From the NCBI GenBank assembly GCA_009774615.1, contig VSOC01000017.1:1-55525 (forward strand): a stretch of DNA of 55,525 nt, in the 5' to 3' direction. A program made the position numbers and the translations under genes. The notes under the pieces are model-generated. The model searched no databases, was not told the origin of the DNA, and saw only the letters and a list, made by a program, of their open reading frames with translations. Each line of letters starts with the position of its first letter. Positions within the stretch are counted from its first letter, which is position 1. Below, piece by piece: positions 34,249 to 42,987 of this stretch. The DNA comes from Lachnospiraceae bacterium. Its GTDB lineage: Bacteria; Bacillota; Clostridia; Lachnospirales; Lachnospiraceae.

Positions 34249-34975
34249 GGAATATACCTTATCCTTCCAGGAGATTTTACTTTACAGCGGACAGGGAAGT
34301 GCAGTATGTGCACTGATTTCCTACACCTTTTACCGAAGCTGGCTGGTGTTTTTCATCCTTTTGCCTGCAGGGCTTTTCTATCCGGTTATTCACCGGAAGG
34401 TGCTGAAGGAAAAACGCTTTTTTCGGCTGAATCAGGAATTTAAGGAAGGTATTTTAATTCTGGCAGCGAATTTAAGTGCAGGTTATTCGATTGAAAACGC
34501 ACTGGTCAACAGCGGACAGGAACTGGATATGCTTTATGGAAAGGAGGGGATGATTAATGCGGAATTTTTGGGAATGAGCCGCCAGATACAGATGAACCGG
34601 ACGGTGGAACAGGTGTTTTTTGAATTTGCACAGCGCAGCGGATTAGAGGATGTAAGGAATTTTGCTCAGGTATTTAAGGCAGCTAAGCGCAGCGGGGGAG
34701 ATTTGGTCGGGATTATCAATCACACGGCAGGGGTAATCCGGGATAAAAACCAGGTGGTTGAAGAAATTGCCAATATGACTGCGGCAAAGAAGCTGGAACA
34801 GAAGGTAATGAACCTGATTCCGTTTTTTCTGATTTTTTATATAGATCAGGCTTCTCCGGGTTTTTTTGAGATGATGTATGAAACTGCAGTAGGAAGGTTA
34901 TTGATGACGGTCTGTCTGGGGGTGTATGGGATTGCGTATTGGCTTTCAAAAAGGATACTTGATATTCCGGTTTAG
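34133..34975 (+). CDS. tadB: TadB-like type II secretion F-domain membrane protein
   Basis: This 280-residue inner-membrane platform protein has a T2SSF domain at about residues 110-240 (LAANLSAGYSIENALVNSG, FFEFAQRSGLEDVRNFAQVF). A pair of helices lies at 50-90 and a pair near 225-275. The GTG at 34133 has AAAGGAGG five bases upstream and gives a basic N terminus (MGKKQQPQAKKPRR). That start overlaps tadA by 116 bases. A GTG at 34238 would overlap by only 11 bases but has a weak binding site. The frame is open further left to 33965 without support. Confidence 0.82.
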   Translation: MGKKQQPQAKKPRRLKGNWSAWGNFWGRKNSGPQAVNYEEYTLSFQEILLYSGQGSAVCALISYTFYRSWLVFFILLPAGLFYPVIHRKVLKEKRFFRLNQEFKEGILILAANLSAGYSIENALVNSGQELDMLYGKEGMINAEFLGMSRQIQMNRTVEQVFFEFAQRSGLEDVRNFAQVFKAAKRSGGDLVGIINHTAGVIRDKNQVVEEIANMTAAKKLEQKVMNLIPFFLIFYIDQASPGFFEMMYETAVGRLLMTVCLGVYGIAYWLSKRILDIPV

Positions 34976-36200
34976 ACAAAAGAAATTTGCGGTTGGAATA
35001 ACGGAAATCCTCTGTGTATTTGGCGGAATCTTTTTGTTTTTTGCCGCAGAACTGCAAAACCGGCAGAGTCCGCTGCAGGAGGGCTATATTTCCCGGGCAT
35101 CCTACGGACAGGGAGAAAAACAGGTAGAACTGATGGTGAGAGGACTGGAAGAAGAGGAGGTGGAAGTCGGATTTTTGGTAGGTGAGCGGCAGTACACCAA
35201 AGAACAGGCAAAAGCTGCGATGGAGGATCTGGGAAAACGCCTGGAGAGGATGATTCTGGGAGAAAACGTTTCATTGAAACAGGTGCAGACCCGGTTAAAT
35301 TTACCGTCAAGGGATGAACGCACCGGTTTTCGTATACGTTGGAGTTCCGACGATATGGAGAGGATTGGCCTGGACGGAACTGTAGACGGCAGCGGTGTAG
35401 ACGAAGTTAAGGGAGCGAAGGTTCACCTGGAAGCAGAGGTTAAGGACGGGCAGGGAGGAAGTCATGTCTTTACTTTTCTGGCTGTGGTATTTCCGGATAA
35501 GCTTACGGAAAAGGAATTGCAGGTGCAGAACATCCGGGATGCAATTGCAGAAGAAGAACAGCGTTCGCGGACGGAAGAGGGATTTTATCTGCCCCGGGAA
35601 TATGAAGGAAGACCTCTTGTGTATGGAGTAAAAGGAGGGAAGGAGCATGTATGGCTTCTGGTTCTGGGACCGCTTATGGCTGTACTTTTGCGGGCAAGGG
35701 GAAAAAGTGAAGATAAGAAACGGAAAAAGGAACGGGAGAGGAAGCTGCTTTTGGATTACTCGGAAGTGGTATCTAAGCTGCAGATCTTTTTAGGGGCAGG
35801 GATGACGGTGAGGACGGCCTGGGAGAGAATTGCCCTCGATTATCAGATACTAAGGGAAAGGGGGGAGGCGGTGCGTCCGGCTTATGAGGAGATGCTGCAG
35901 ACTTATTATCAGTTAAAAAGCGGTGCACCGGAGGGAAAAGCTTATGAGGAGTTTGGAAGGCGATGTGTGCTTCAGCCTTACTTAAAGCTTGCCGGTTTGC
36001 TGGAGCAGAACCGAAAAACCGGGACAAAAAATCTGCGGCAGCTTCTTTTGCTGGAGATGACGGATGCCTTTGAACAGAGAAAAAACCTGGCAAGACGTCA
36101 GGGGGAAGAGGCGGCAACAAAGCTTTTGATACCTTTGTTTTTAATGCTCGGTGTAGTTATGGTTATCGTGGTTGTACCGGCATTTCTGACATTTTATTAG
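34926..36200 (+). CDS. tadC: TadC-like protein with large N-terminal domain
   Basis: This is a 424-residue partner of TadB. One membrane helix lies at about residues 25-42, followed by an external domain of about 190 residues (QVELMVRGLEEEEVEVGFLV and the GERQYTKEQAKAAMEDLGKR block). A second helix near 245-255 leads to the T2SSF-type region (LDYSEVVSKLQIFLGAGMTV, RTAWERIALDY). The protein ends in a hydrophobic helix (LLIPLFLMLGVVMVIVVVPA). The extra N-terminal domain is beyond the ordinary TadC length. The start overlaps tadB by 50 bases; its ribosome binding site is G-rich but not ideal. Confidence 0.8.
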   Translation: MGLRIGFQKGYLIFRFRQKKFAVGITEILCVFGGIFLFFAAELQNRQSPLQEGYISRASYGQGEKQVELMVRGLEEEEVEVGFLVGERQYTKEQAKAAMEDLGKRLERMILGENVSLKQVQTRLNLPSRDERTGFRIRWSSDDMERIGLDGTVDGSGVDEVKGAKVHLEAEVKDGQGGSHVFTFLAVVFPDKLTEKELQVQNIRDAIAEEEQRSRTEEGFYLPREYEGRPLVYGVKGGKEHVWLLVLGPLMAVLLRARGKSEDKKRKKERERKLLLDYSEVVSKLQIFLGAGMTVRTAWERIALDYQILRERGEAVRPAYEEMLQTYYQLKSGAPEGKAYEEFGRRCVLQPYLKLAGLLEQNRKTGTKNLRQLLLLEMTDAFEQRKNLARRQGEEAATKLLIPLFLMLGVVMVIVVVPAFLTFY

Positions 36201-36236
36201 CTATTAAGCGTTGATTTTTAAGAAGGAGGAAAAAGG

Positions 36237-36413
36237 ATGTTAATTCATGCAGTAAGAAATTTTTGGGTAGAAGATGACGGGATTGGCGTTATTGAAGTTG
36301 TTTTGATTCTGGTTGTTTTAATTGGTCTGGTCATTATTTTTAAGGGGCAGATTACCTCACTGCTCAATGATATTTTCAGTCAGATTAACAGCCAGTCCAA
36401 GGAAGTGTATTAG
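36237..36413 (+). CDS. Flp1-like pilin (58 residues)
   Basis: A short frame with a strong AAGGAGG binding site encodes 58 residues. After 11-15 polar residues ending VEDDGIGVIEVVL comes one continuous hydrophobic helix (LILVVLIGLVIIF), then GQITSLLNDIFSQI. The glutamate five residues after the glycine, in front of the helix, is the type IVb pilin pattern, with cleavage expected after a Gly of DDGIG. It lies directly after the TadC gene and would be the major pilus subunit. Confidence 0.85.
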   Translation: MLIHAVRNFWVEDDGIGVIEVVLILVVLIGLVIIFKGQITSLLNDIFSQINSQSKEVY

Positions 36414-36425
36414 GAAGGGCGGCCG

Positions 36426-38480
36426 ATGAAAAAAGCATACAGCGGGCAGGTTACGGTATTTTTAAGTTTAATCCTTATCTGTGTCTGCGGGCTTATCTGC
36501 GGTTTGCTGGAATCCGCACGGACGGCAGGTGCCAGGTGCTATCTGCAGACCGCAGCCGGTTCTTCCATGGATTCTCTGTTCAGCCAGTATCACCGGAAGT
36601 TATGGGAAGAATACAGGATTTTTGGTCTGGAACATTTTGAGCAGGAAACAGCAGCAGAAGAGTTCAGCGGTTTTTTACAGCCTTATCTGGAACAGGAAAA
36701 CTGGTATCCTTTTTCTATAGAAAACTGCCAGGTCAAGGACAGAAAGGTATTAACGGATGACTCCGGTGAGTATTTTGAACAGGAAATCCTGGACTATATG
36801 AAATATGGAATCTGGACAAAAGCATGGGGAGAGGACAGTACATTAGAAGCACTGAAAGGCTTTACCGAGGCCGAGCAGGTTTCAGAACTTACCCGGTCGA
36901 TGGAGGTACAGACAAAGGATGCATGGAAGCTTGAAGAGGCACTTGAAAATATCGGAAAATGCCTGCAAAAGCAGGAAGAGTGCAGAAGTAAAGCGGCAAA
37001 AAAACTTGGGCAGGAGGACGGACATGGTTTTTGCCGGGAAGGGGATCAGCTGATTAAACAATTAGATAAAGTTCCGGGGCTGGTGGAAAAGTATGAAAAT
37101 CAGGCCGATCGTCTGGGTGAACGTTTAAATATTTTGGAACAGGAGTTTCAGGAAAAACAGGGGGATTTCAGTGAAAGCGTAAGGCAGTCGTTTGCAGCAG
37201 AACTGCAGGAATACCGTGCCTATACGGATAAGGACGGGGAGAGGCGCCGGCAGATTACAGGGCTTGTCAATCAGGCAGAAGAAAGGGCTGATTTTGTGCG
37301 GAGGGTTCAGGAGGAAGCCAAGGAGGTAGAAGAATATATAGACGACTGGGAACCGGACGATGAGGATGATGAACTGAACACAGCTGCCCTGTGGAGGCCG
37401 GTACAGCGGCATTTTTCGCAGTATGTTTCCCTCTCCCTTCCCTTTGGTGCAGGGATAAAAGATAAGGAAAAAGAAGGGCTGTTAAAGAAACTTCGGGAAA
37501 TGGCGGATAGGGGAATTTTGGGGCTGGTTCTGCCCGAGGGAAAGCATATATCCCAGGGAATGATTAATGCCGGTCAGTATCCTTCCCATGTCATTTCTTA
37601 TGAAGAAAAAGGACTGGGGATGTTGGATAAGGCGATGACCGCAGAGTACTGTCAGGTATTTTTTGACCATTTCTGCGGGGTAAAAGAAGGAGGAACAAAG
37701 GATGGAGAAATAAGCAGTATCGGGGAAAAGGACGGAAATATCCCGGGCATGGAAGAAAGACAAGGACAGGGTACAGAAAAAAAGAACAGCAAAGAAAACA
37801 GCAGGAAAAGCAGCAGAAAAAAAGAAGGGGACGGGTTGTCTTACGAACTGGAATATCTTCTTGCCGGAAAGGATTTAGACGAGGAAAATTTTATTCAGGT
37901 TGTAGAAGAACTGATTGCCGTCAGGGAAGGTTTAAATTTTATTTATCTGCTGGGGGATGCAAAGAAGCGTTCAGAGGCAAAGTCGCTGGCTATGGCGGTT
38001 GTCGGCGGAACAGGGATACTTCCTCTGGTTTCCATTACTACTTTTTTGATTCTTGGCGTATGGGCTTTTGGAGAATCCGTAGCGGACGTGCAGGTTTTGC
38101 TGGACGGAGGAAAGGTTCCGCTGCTTAAAGGCAGAGAAGACTGGAAGCTGAGTCTGGAGGGGCTTTTGGATTTTGCCCGGAAAGGAAGGCTGGAGCGAAT
38201 GGGCGGTAATGAGAAGGGGATGAGCTACGAACAGTATTTGACGATTTTTCTGCTTCCGGTTCCGGGTACAAAACTTCTTTACCGGATGATGGATATTATG
38301 GAAATGAACCTTGCACAGAATCAGCCGGGATTTCGCATGGCCGATTGTGCTTATCGTGTGGATGTAGAACTGGAGGCTTGTGGAAAACATGTCTATTTTT
38401 CTTTGGGCTTGTTGAAAAGTCTTCTGGGAAGTTCAGATACGACCTATCCGGTAAAGATAAAAGCGTCCAGAGCTTATTAA
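36426..38480 (+). CDS. DUF5702 domain-containing Tad-locus protein
   Basis: This 684-residue protein has an N-terminal pilin-like leader and helix (MKKAYSGQVTVFLSLILICV, continuing VCGLICGLLESART). A long, charged, helical external region of about 500 residues follows (LEQEFQEKQGDFSESVRQSF, EEYIDDWEPDDEDDEL). A second hydrophobic segment lies at about 520-545 (LAMAVVGGTGILPLVSITTF). I recognise the start as DUF5702, a family tied to Tad loci of Lachnospiraceae. The QVTVFLSL start resembles TadE/TadF pseudopilins. Function is unknown; it may be a minor pilin-like scaffold. It starts 12 bases after the pilin gene. Confidence 0.8.
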   Translation: MKKAYSGQVTVFLSLILICVCGLICGLLESARTAGARCYLQTAAGSSMDSLFSQYHRKLWEEYRIFGLEHFEQETAAEEFSGFLQPYLEQENWYPFSIENCQVKDRKVLTDDSGEYFEQEILDYMKYGIWTKAWGEDSTLEALKGFTEAEQVSELTRSMEVQTKDAWKLEEALENIGKCLQKQEECRSKAAKKLGQEDGHGFCREGDQLIKQLDKVPGLVEKYENQADRLGERLNILEQEFQEKQGDFSESVRQSFAAELQEYRAYTDKDGERRRQITGLVNQAEERADFVRRVQEEAKEVEEYIDDWEPDDEDDELNTAALWRPVQRHFSQYVSLSLPFGAGIKDKEKEGLLKKLREMADRGILGLVLPEGKHISQGMINAGQYPSHVISYEEKGLGMLDKAMTAEYCQVFFDHFCGVKEGGTKDGEISSIGEKDGNIPGMEERQGQGTEKKNSKENSRKSSRKKEGDGLSYELEYLLAGKDLDEENFIQVVEELIAVREGLNFIYLLGDAKKRSEAKSLAMAVVGGTGILPLVSITTFLILGVWAFGESVADVQVLLDGGKVPLLKGREDWKLSLEGLLDFARKGRLERMGGNEKGMSYEQYLTIFLLPVPGTKLLYRMMDIMEMNLAQNQPGFRMADCAYRVDVELEACGKHVYFSLGLLKSLLGSSDTTYPVKIKASRAY

Positions 38481-38566
38481 GAAATAAATTTGCGTTGCAG
38501 CATAAAAAGGCTTGCAATAAGCGTTTAATGTAAAGATGTTTAACATAAGGATATTTAAAGTAAAGC

Positions 38567-38723
38567 CGGGGAGTTAAGTATCCATGCCCTTTTTCATCGG
38601 CAATACATTAAGATGACAGGAGTCCGCCGCGATTGTTTTCGATCCTCTCCAAGTACGAAGCCCGGGAGCTGCTGAAAAAAGGGATTTGCAGAAGGGAAAA
38701 GGGTGTGGATATTTAACTCCCCG
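38567..38723. repeat. Inverted-repeat element inside the Tad locus
   Basis: Two 27-base arms (38567-38593 and 38697-38723) are reverse complements at 24 positions, flanking about 103 bases. The inner part can pair further (CCCTTTTTCA with TGAAAAAAGGG). The element fills most of the 310-base gap 38481-38790 and interrupts an otherwise tight operon. It has no convincing coding frame, so it is either a palindromic insertion (MITE-like) or a structured RNA. Confidence 0.6.
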
Positions 38724-38790
38724 AAAAACAGAGGAGGGGGGAAGATGAGCAGAAAAAGTAGGATGAGCAGAGCATAGGGAGGGAGGTAAG

Positions 38791-39675
38791 ATGAGTAGGA
38801 AAAAGGATGAAATAAGCAGGGAAAAGAAAGATAAAAAAAACTGGCGAAAAAACAGACAAAAGGGTTTTGAAGGTGCTGTTTCTGTGGAAGCAGCACTGGC
38901 ACTGTCGATTTTTATCTTTGCCATTGTGTGTATGATGATTCCTTTTCGTATGATGGAACGGCAGCGGCAGGTTCAGGCAGCTTTGGAATCAGTTAATGAA
39001 AAATTATGCCAGTATGCATATCTGGAATATCGTTTAACACACGGGGAGGAACTTCCTAAGGAAGAGGGGGATTGGAAGGAGGATCTTCTTTTGGGGCTGG
39101 TGAACGGTGCTGCCGGAATAGGGGGACAGGCATTGGCAAAGAGGATGTTTCCTCAGGAAGGGATGGAGAAGCTTTCGTTTTTATCCTCTTCTTTTCTGGC
39201 GGATGGCGAGATCGTGGATTTTCATCTTGACTACCAGATGAGGATGCCGTTTTCGGTTTTGGGGCTGAATTCGTTATCGTTTTCTTCCGGAAGCATACGC
39301 AGGGCATGGATAGGAAGGGACGGACAGGAACGTGAAGGAGAAAATACGGATAAAAATGAGGAAGATCAAGTAGTCTATATCGGAAAAAATTCTACCCGCT
39401 ACCATAAGTCCAGGGACTGTCACTATCTGGCAAACCGTCTGCAGACCATAGATTTTCATGCGGTTTCAGATGCCAGAAATCAGAGCGGCGGAAAGTATTA
39501 TCCCTGTGCTGTCTGCGGAAGTAAGGCAGGGGAAGGAGATGCGGTCTATATTATGAAAAGCGGAAGCCGCTATCATTCAGATGCATCCTGTACGGCGATT
39601 ACAGCCTATGTGCAGGCGGTAAAATTATCCGAGGTGGAGCATTTGGGGGCCTGCTCCTACTGCGGAGGAAAATAG
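38791..39675 (+). CDS. TadE-like pseudopilin with two C-terminal Cys/His repeats
   Basis: This is a 294-residue protein. A basic N terminus (residues 1-25) precedes the TadE-type prepilin sequence GFEGAVSVEAALALSIFIFA and a membrane helix. The external middle region is mixed. The last 100 residues contain two repeats: VYIGKNSTRYHKSRDCHYL through PCAVCGSK, and VYIMKSGSRYHSDASCTAI through ACSYCGGK. Each repeat has a YH, a Cys about six residues later, and a Cx2C pair, which looks like a zinc-binding or disulfide fold. AGGAGG-like GGGAGGGAGG precedes the ATG. This combination is unusual for TadE. Confidence 0.78.
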   Translation: MSRKKDEISREKKDKKNWRKNRQKGFEGAVSVEAALALSIFIFAIVCMMIPFRMMERQRQVQAALESVNEKLCQYAYLEYRLTHGEELPKEEGDWKEDLLLGLVNGAAGIGGQALAKRMFPQEGMEKLSFLSSSFLADGEIVDFHLDYQMRMPFSVLGLNSLSFSSGSIRRAWIGRDGQEREGENTDKNEEDQVVYIGKNSTRYHKSRDCHYLANRLQTIDFHAVSDARNQSGGKYYPCAVCGSKAGEGDAVYIMKSGSRYHSDASCTAITAYVQAVKLSEVEHLGACSYCGGK

Positions 39676-39728
39676 AGCGATAAAAAAGGAAACGTTGTTT
39701 TATTGTTGTAAAGCATATAAACGATGAG

Positions 39729-40247
39729 GTGATTTTGACAATCGCTGAGAAGCGAAAGAGGAGGATGGTTTTGAGTTTTTTTCTGTATTTAATTTTAGCA
39801 GCGTGGCAGGACGGACGAAAAAGGGCAGTGTCCGGGTGGCTGTTTTTATTCTTTTTTTCTCATTTTCTGGTTTCGCAGGTTTGCCAGAAGATGATCGACG
39901 TAAATATGGAGCAGCTTCCCGCCTCCTTTTGGTATCATGGTATGATGGCTGACGGGAAAATCTCTGTTCTTGCTATGGGGGGACTTCTTGGCGTTGTATT
40001 GCTGCTGATCAGCAAATGCAGCCGGGGGGCGCTGGGCGAAGGGGACGGAATATTTTTTATTATTGCCGGAATTTATCTTGGATTTTGGAAAAATCTGCTG
40101 TTGTTTTTTTCGTCATTAATGTTGTGCAGCTTTTTCGGTCTGGCTCTCTTTTTATGGGGATGGTTTCAGGGAAAGGATTACCGGAAGAAAAGGCTTCCGT
40201 TTCTTATGTTTACTCTTCCGATGGGATTTTATCTGGCATGGATGTAA
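39729..40247 (+). CDS. Second A24-type prepilin peptidase-like protein
   Basis: This is a 172-residue membrane protein with about five hydrophobic segments. Two aspartates match A24 peptidases: AAWQDGRKRAVSGWL near residue 27 and GALGEGDGIFFI near residue 102 (GxGD motif). The first-Asp region lacks the usual xIPN. The locus already has TadV at its start, so this may process a different substrate such as the pseudopilins. The start codon is uncertain: GTG at 39729, TTG at 39735 after AGGTG, or a later ATG. Confidence 0.7.
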   Translation: MILTIAEKRKRRMVLSFFLYLILAAWQDGRKRAVSGWLFLFFFSHFLVSQVCQKMIDVNMEQLPASFWYHGMMADGKISVLAMGGLLGVVLLLISKCSRGALGEGDGIFFIIAGIYLGFWKNLLLFFSSLMLCSFFGLALFLWGWFQGKDYRKKRLPFLMFTLPMGFYLAWM

Positions 40248-40343
40248 TTGAAGGTGAGAGGAAAAAGGCCAGGAGTGGATATAAGCAGGAGAAAGTGCGT
40301 GTAATATGCCGGGGCGGGCCTGTAAAGATTGGAGGGGTAAGCT

Positions 40344-40790
40344 ATGGAAGGAGAAGAAAGGAAGGTAAACTGGACGTTTTCCGGAAGTTATACCGTGGAA
40401 ATGGCATATATTATGGCTGTTTTTTGTATGGTTATGGTTGTGCTGGTTCAGCAGGCTTACCGAATTCACGATGAAACCAAGAGTGGGATGAAGCTTCAGG
40501 AAGCCGTAGAGCAGATGCGCCATGATGAGGATGACCAGACAAAGGAAATTGAAAAAGAAGTTAAGCAGAATTTGGGCCTTATGTTTTCCATGGAAAATAC
40601 GGATATAAAGCTGAATCGCGGAATTTTGCGTGTAGAGGGAAACTGCAGCGGACAGCAGAAAGGTAAGGCATGGGATTTGGAGATTTCCAGCAGAATCTAT
40701 GCACCGGAAGAATTTTTACGGATGATGGCAGCACTGAAACAGTTGGAGGAGAGATATGAACATCAGTTACAAAAGGGAAATGCGCCATAA
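40344..40790 (+). CDS. TadE/TadF-like pseudopilin, small
   Basis: This 148-residue protein has a short polar N terminus, then GSYTVEMAYIMAVFCMVMVV, a pilin-type sequence with Glu five residues into the helix. The rest (about residues 45-148) is a hydrophilic domain with no recognised family. GGAGGGG lies upstream of the ATG. It overlaps the FHA protein gene by 35 bases, so the two are coupled. Confidence 0.7.
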   Translation: MEGEERKVNWTFSGSYTVEMAYIMAVFCMVMVVLVQQAYRIHDETKSGMKLQEAVEQMRHDEDDQTKEIEKEVKQNLGLMFSMENTDIKLNRGILRVEGNCSGQQKGKAWDLEISSRIYAPEEFLRMMAALKQLEERYEHQLQKGNAP

Positions 40791-42249
40791 TTATTTAATT
40801 CTGGAAGCAGCAGGAACAGAAGAAGAGAACTTTGAAATTCGTATGCTTACCGAAAATTCTATTGAAGGCTTGCTTAAATTTCGTGTTAAACAGGAAGAGA
40901 TAGGAAGATATTATTGTTATGAAATTACATCAAAGCAGCCATTGAGCAGGCTTTTAGAATTTAAAGAGATAAAAAAAGAAGAACTTATTCGATTAATTGC
41001 AGAAATTGGTGCTGTGTTAAAGCGGATAGAAGATTATCTGCTCTCAGAATCCAATCTTTTTCTTGAGCCGGAACATATTTATATTGAACCGGAAACCTAT
41101 CAGGTATGGCTTTGTTATATCCCGGGCTATGAAAAAAGTTTTCCGGATGCAATGGAAAAGTTTTTACAGTATCTGCTGAAAAAAACAAACCATAAAGATG
41201 ATGATGCAGTAGTTTTAGCTTATCGGTTGTATCAGGAGAGCCAAAAAGATTATTATGGAATTGAGGATTTGCTTCGGATTGTCCGGGAAAGCCAGCAGGG
41301 AATATCCGGGGAAAATACAGAGGAAATAAAGAAAAACAAAAGCAATACGTATCTGCAGGAAAATACATTTCTAGAAGAAAAAAGCGTTTATGGAGAAGCT
41401 GCTAAAAATCGTAAAAACCGAAAATCCAGAGAAAAAGCCGGGGAAGAATACTGCGGGGAAAAAGAATATTCTTTGCAAAGCCCGGGAAATAACACAGGAA
41501 AAACAGGACTAAAGGCAGTTTTTGCTCTTTTGGGAATGATTATCTCAGGGCCGCTGTTTATCTGGCTCTATGCAGGTGAGGCAGGGCTGCGCAGATATCT
41601 GGCAGTGCTTTTGGTTATGGATATTGCAGCCGCATTGGGGGTAATCCTTTATTTGTGGAACATGCGGAAAAAAAACCGACAGGATTGTTCCGGAAAAGAA
41701 GGAGAAAAACGAGGGACAAAGGAACAGGAAAAAACACAGAAAGAATTTAAAAAGGCTCAAAAAGAAAAAGAATGGCAGATGACTTTTGAAGAAACATGTG
41801 ATTACGAAGAAGAACAGGCGAGCAAAGAATTTGAAAAAGCAGGAGAAGGTAATTTCTGGGAAAGTAAAAATCCCTGGGAGAATAAACGTGATTTGGAAAT
41901 TAACATTTCAGAAAGTGAAAATACGGTTTTACTGGCAGAAGCTTCATTAGAAAAAGAAAGCCAGCATTTGTTAAAAAGTGTAAATCCTGCGATTTCAGAT
42001 ATTTCCATACCTTACTTTCCTTTTATTATCGGCAAGCAGGAGGGGATTGTTGATTATGCATTAAAAAAGGAAACAATAAGCAGGATTCATCTGCGTATTG
42101 ATGAAGAAAATGGGGAATGTAAAGTAACGGATTTGAACTCTTCTAACGGAACGATTGTAGAAGATTATCGCTTAGAGGCCAATGAATCGCATTCTCTTAA
42201 CAGCGGTGATAAACTAGTTATTGCAGATCTTTCTTTTATTTTTTATTGA
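40756..42249 (+). CDS. DUF6382/FHA-domain membrane protein
   Basis: This 497-residue protein closes the Tad locus. Residues 1-185 form a DUF6382-like domain (NYLILEAAGTEEENFEIRML, YIEPETYQVWLCYIPGYE). A charged linker precedes two membrane helices at about 255-275 and 280-300 (AVFALLGMIISGPLFIWLY; LAVLLVMDIAAALGVILYL). After a Lys/Glu-rich stretch, the C-terminal FHA domain (about 420-497) shows IIGKQEGIVDYALKKETISR, IHLRI and DLNSSNGTIV. FHA domains bind phosphothreonine, so a Ser/Thr kinase partner is expected; one is encoded at 49232. Confidence 0.85.
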   Translation: MNISYKREMRHNYLILEAAGTEEENFEIRMLTENSIEGLLKFRVKQEEIGRYYCYEITSKQPLSRLLEFKEIKKEELIRLIAEIGAVLKRIEDYLLSESNLFLEPEHIYIEPETYQVWLCYIPGYEKSFPDAMEKFLQYLLKKTNHKDDDAVVLAYRLYQESQKDYYGIEDLLRIVRESQQGISGENTEEIKKNKSNTYLQENTFLEEKSVYGEAAKNRKNRKSREKAGEEYCGEKEYSLQSPGNNTGKTGLKAVFALLGMIISGPLFIWLYAGEAGLRRYLAVLLVMDIAAALGVILYLWNMRKKNRQDCSGKEGEKRGTKEQEKTQKEFKKAQKEKEWQMTFEETCDYEEEQASKEFEKAGEGNFWESKNPWENKRDLEINISESENTVLLAEASLEKESQHLLKSVNPAISDISIPYFPFIIGKQEGIVDYALKKETISRIHLRIDEENGECKVTDLNSSNGTIVEDYRLEANESHSLNSGDKLVIADLSFIFY

Positions 42250-42295
42250 AAAGGAAATAGTTAGGAACTTCTTTTGAAAAATTTTTCCATTCTAC

Positions 42296-42324
42296 TTAAC
42301 AATTTCTGACATTTATGCTATGAT
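42296..42324 (+). promoter_or_regulatory. Promoter of the rhomboid gene
   Basis: TTAACA (42296-42301), a 17-base spacer ending TGC and TATGAT (42319-42324) form a good extended promoter 26 bases before the gene. Confidence 0.75.
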
Positions 42325-42349
42325 AACTTCATAAAAAAGGAGCAGCAGA

Positions 42350-42955
42350 ATGGAAAATTGGAAAGATAAGGATGTTGTAACATGGGGAATCATGCTGGTA
42401 AATATTGTATATTTTTTGTATCTGGATTTAACGGGATCTTCGGAAGATGTGGCATTTATGATGCGTCACGGAGCAATGTTTGTTCCTGCTGTTTTGGATG
42501 GTGAGTATTTTCGGTTGCTGATCGCTGTGTTTATGCATTTTGGAATTCAGCATTTGGTGAATAATATGCTGATCCTTTTTATTTTTGGAAATTTTATGGA
42601 AAAGGCTATGGGCAAGTGGCGGTATTTATTGTTTTATCTTGCCTGTGGTGTGGGTGTAAATTTGGTGCAGGTAGGCTGGTATTTACTGGAAAACCGTTTT
42701 AGAAATCCAGAAGTGATTGTTTCTGCAGGGGCTTCCGGGGCTATTTTTGGTATAGCCGGGGGCTTACTGTATATTATTCTCAGAAATCGGGGACGCCTGG
42801 AGAATTTAAAAACCCGCCAGATGGCATTGATGATTATTATTTCTTTATACCTTGGATTTCGAAGTGCAGAAACGAATAATCTTGCACATATTGCCGGAGT
42901 AGTGGTTGGATTTATCATGGCTATTTTTATTTATCGGAAGCCTGAGCATCCGTAA
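42350..42955 (+). CDS. Rhomboid-family intramembrane serine protease
   Basis: This 201-residue protein has six hydrophobic segments. The catalytic serine lies in SAGASGAIFGIAGG (GxSG motif) and the catalytic histidine in NNLAHIAGVVVGFIM. The second-helix motif HFGIQHLVNNMLIL matches the HxxxN oxyanion region. It would cleave membrane proteins within the bilayer; the substrate is unknown. AGGAGCAGC lies before the ATG. It is followed by HIT-protein and sigma-factor genes with short gaps. Confidence 0.93.
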   Translation: MENWKDKDVVTWGIMLVNIVYFLYLDLTGSSEDVAFMMRHGAMFVPAVLDGEYFRLLIAVFMHFGIQHLVNNMLILFIFGNFMEKAMGKWRYLLFYLACGVGVNLVQVGWYLLENRFRNPEVIVSAGASGAIFGIAGGLLYIILRNRGRLENLKTRQMALMIIISLYLGFRSAETNNLAHIAGVVVGFIMAIFIYRKPEHP

Positions 42956-42987
42956 ATAGCAAACATAAGATTAAGGAGGAGAGCAGC

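Noticed and set aside
38632..38731. IscB-like reading (ARELLKKG) and HEARO/omega-RNA idea in the inverted-repeat core
   Set aside because: The match is eight residues in a short frame without RuvC or HNH parts nearby; it is best explained by chance.
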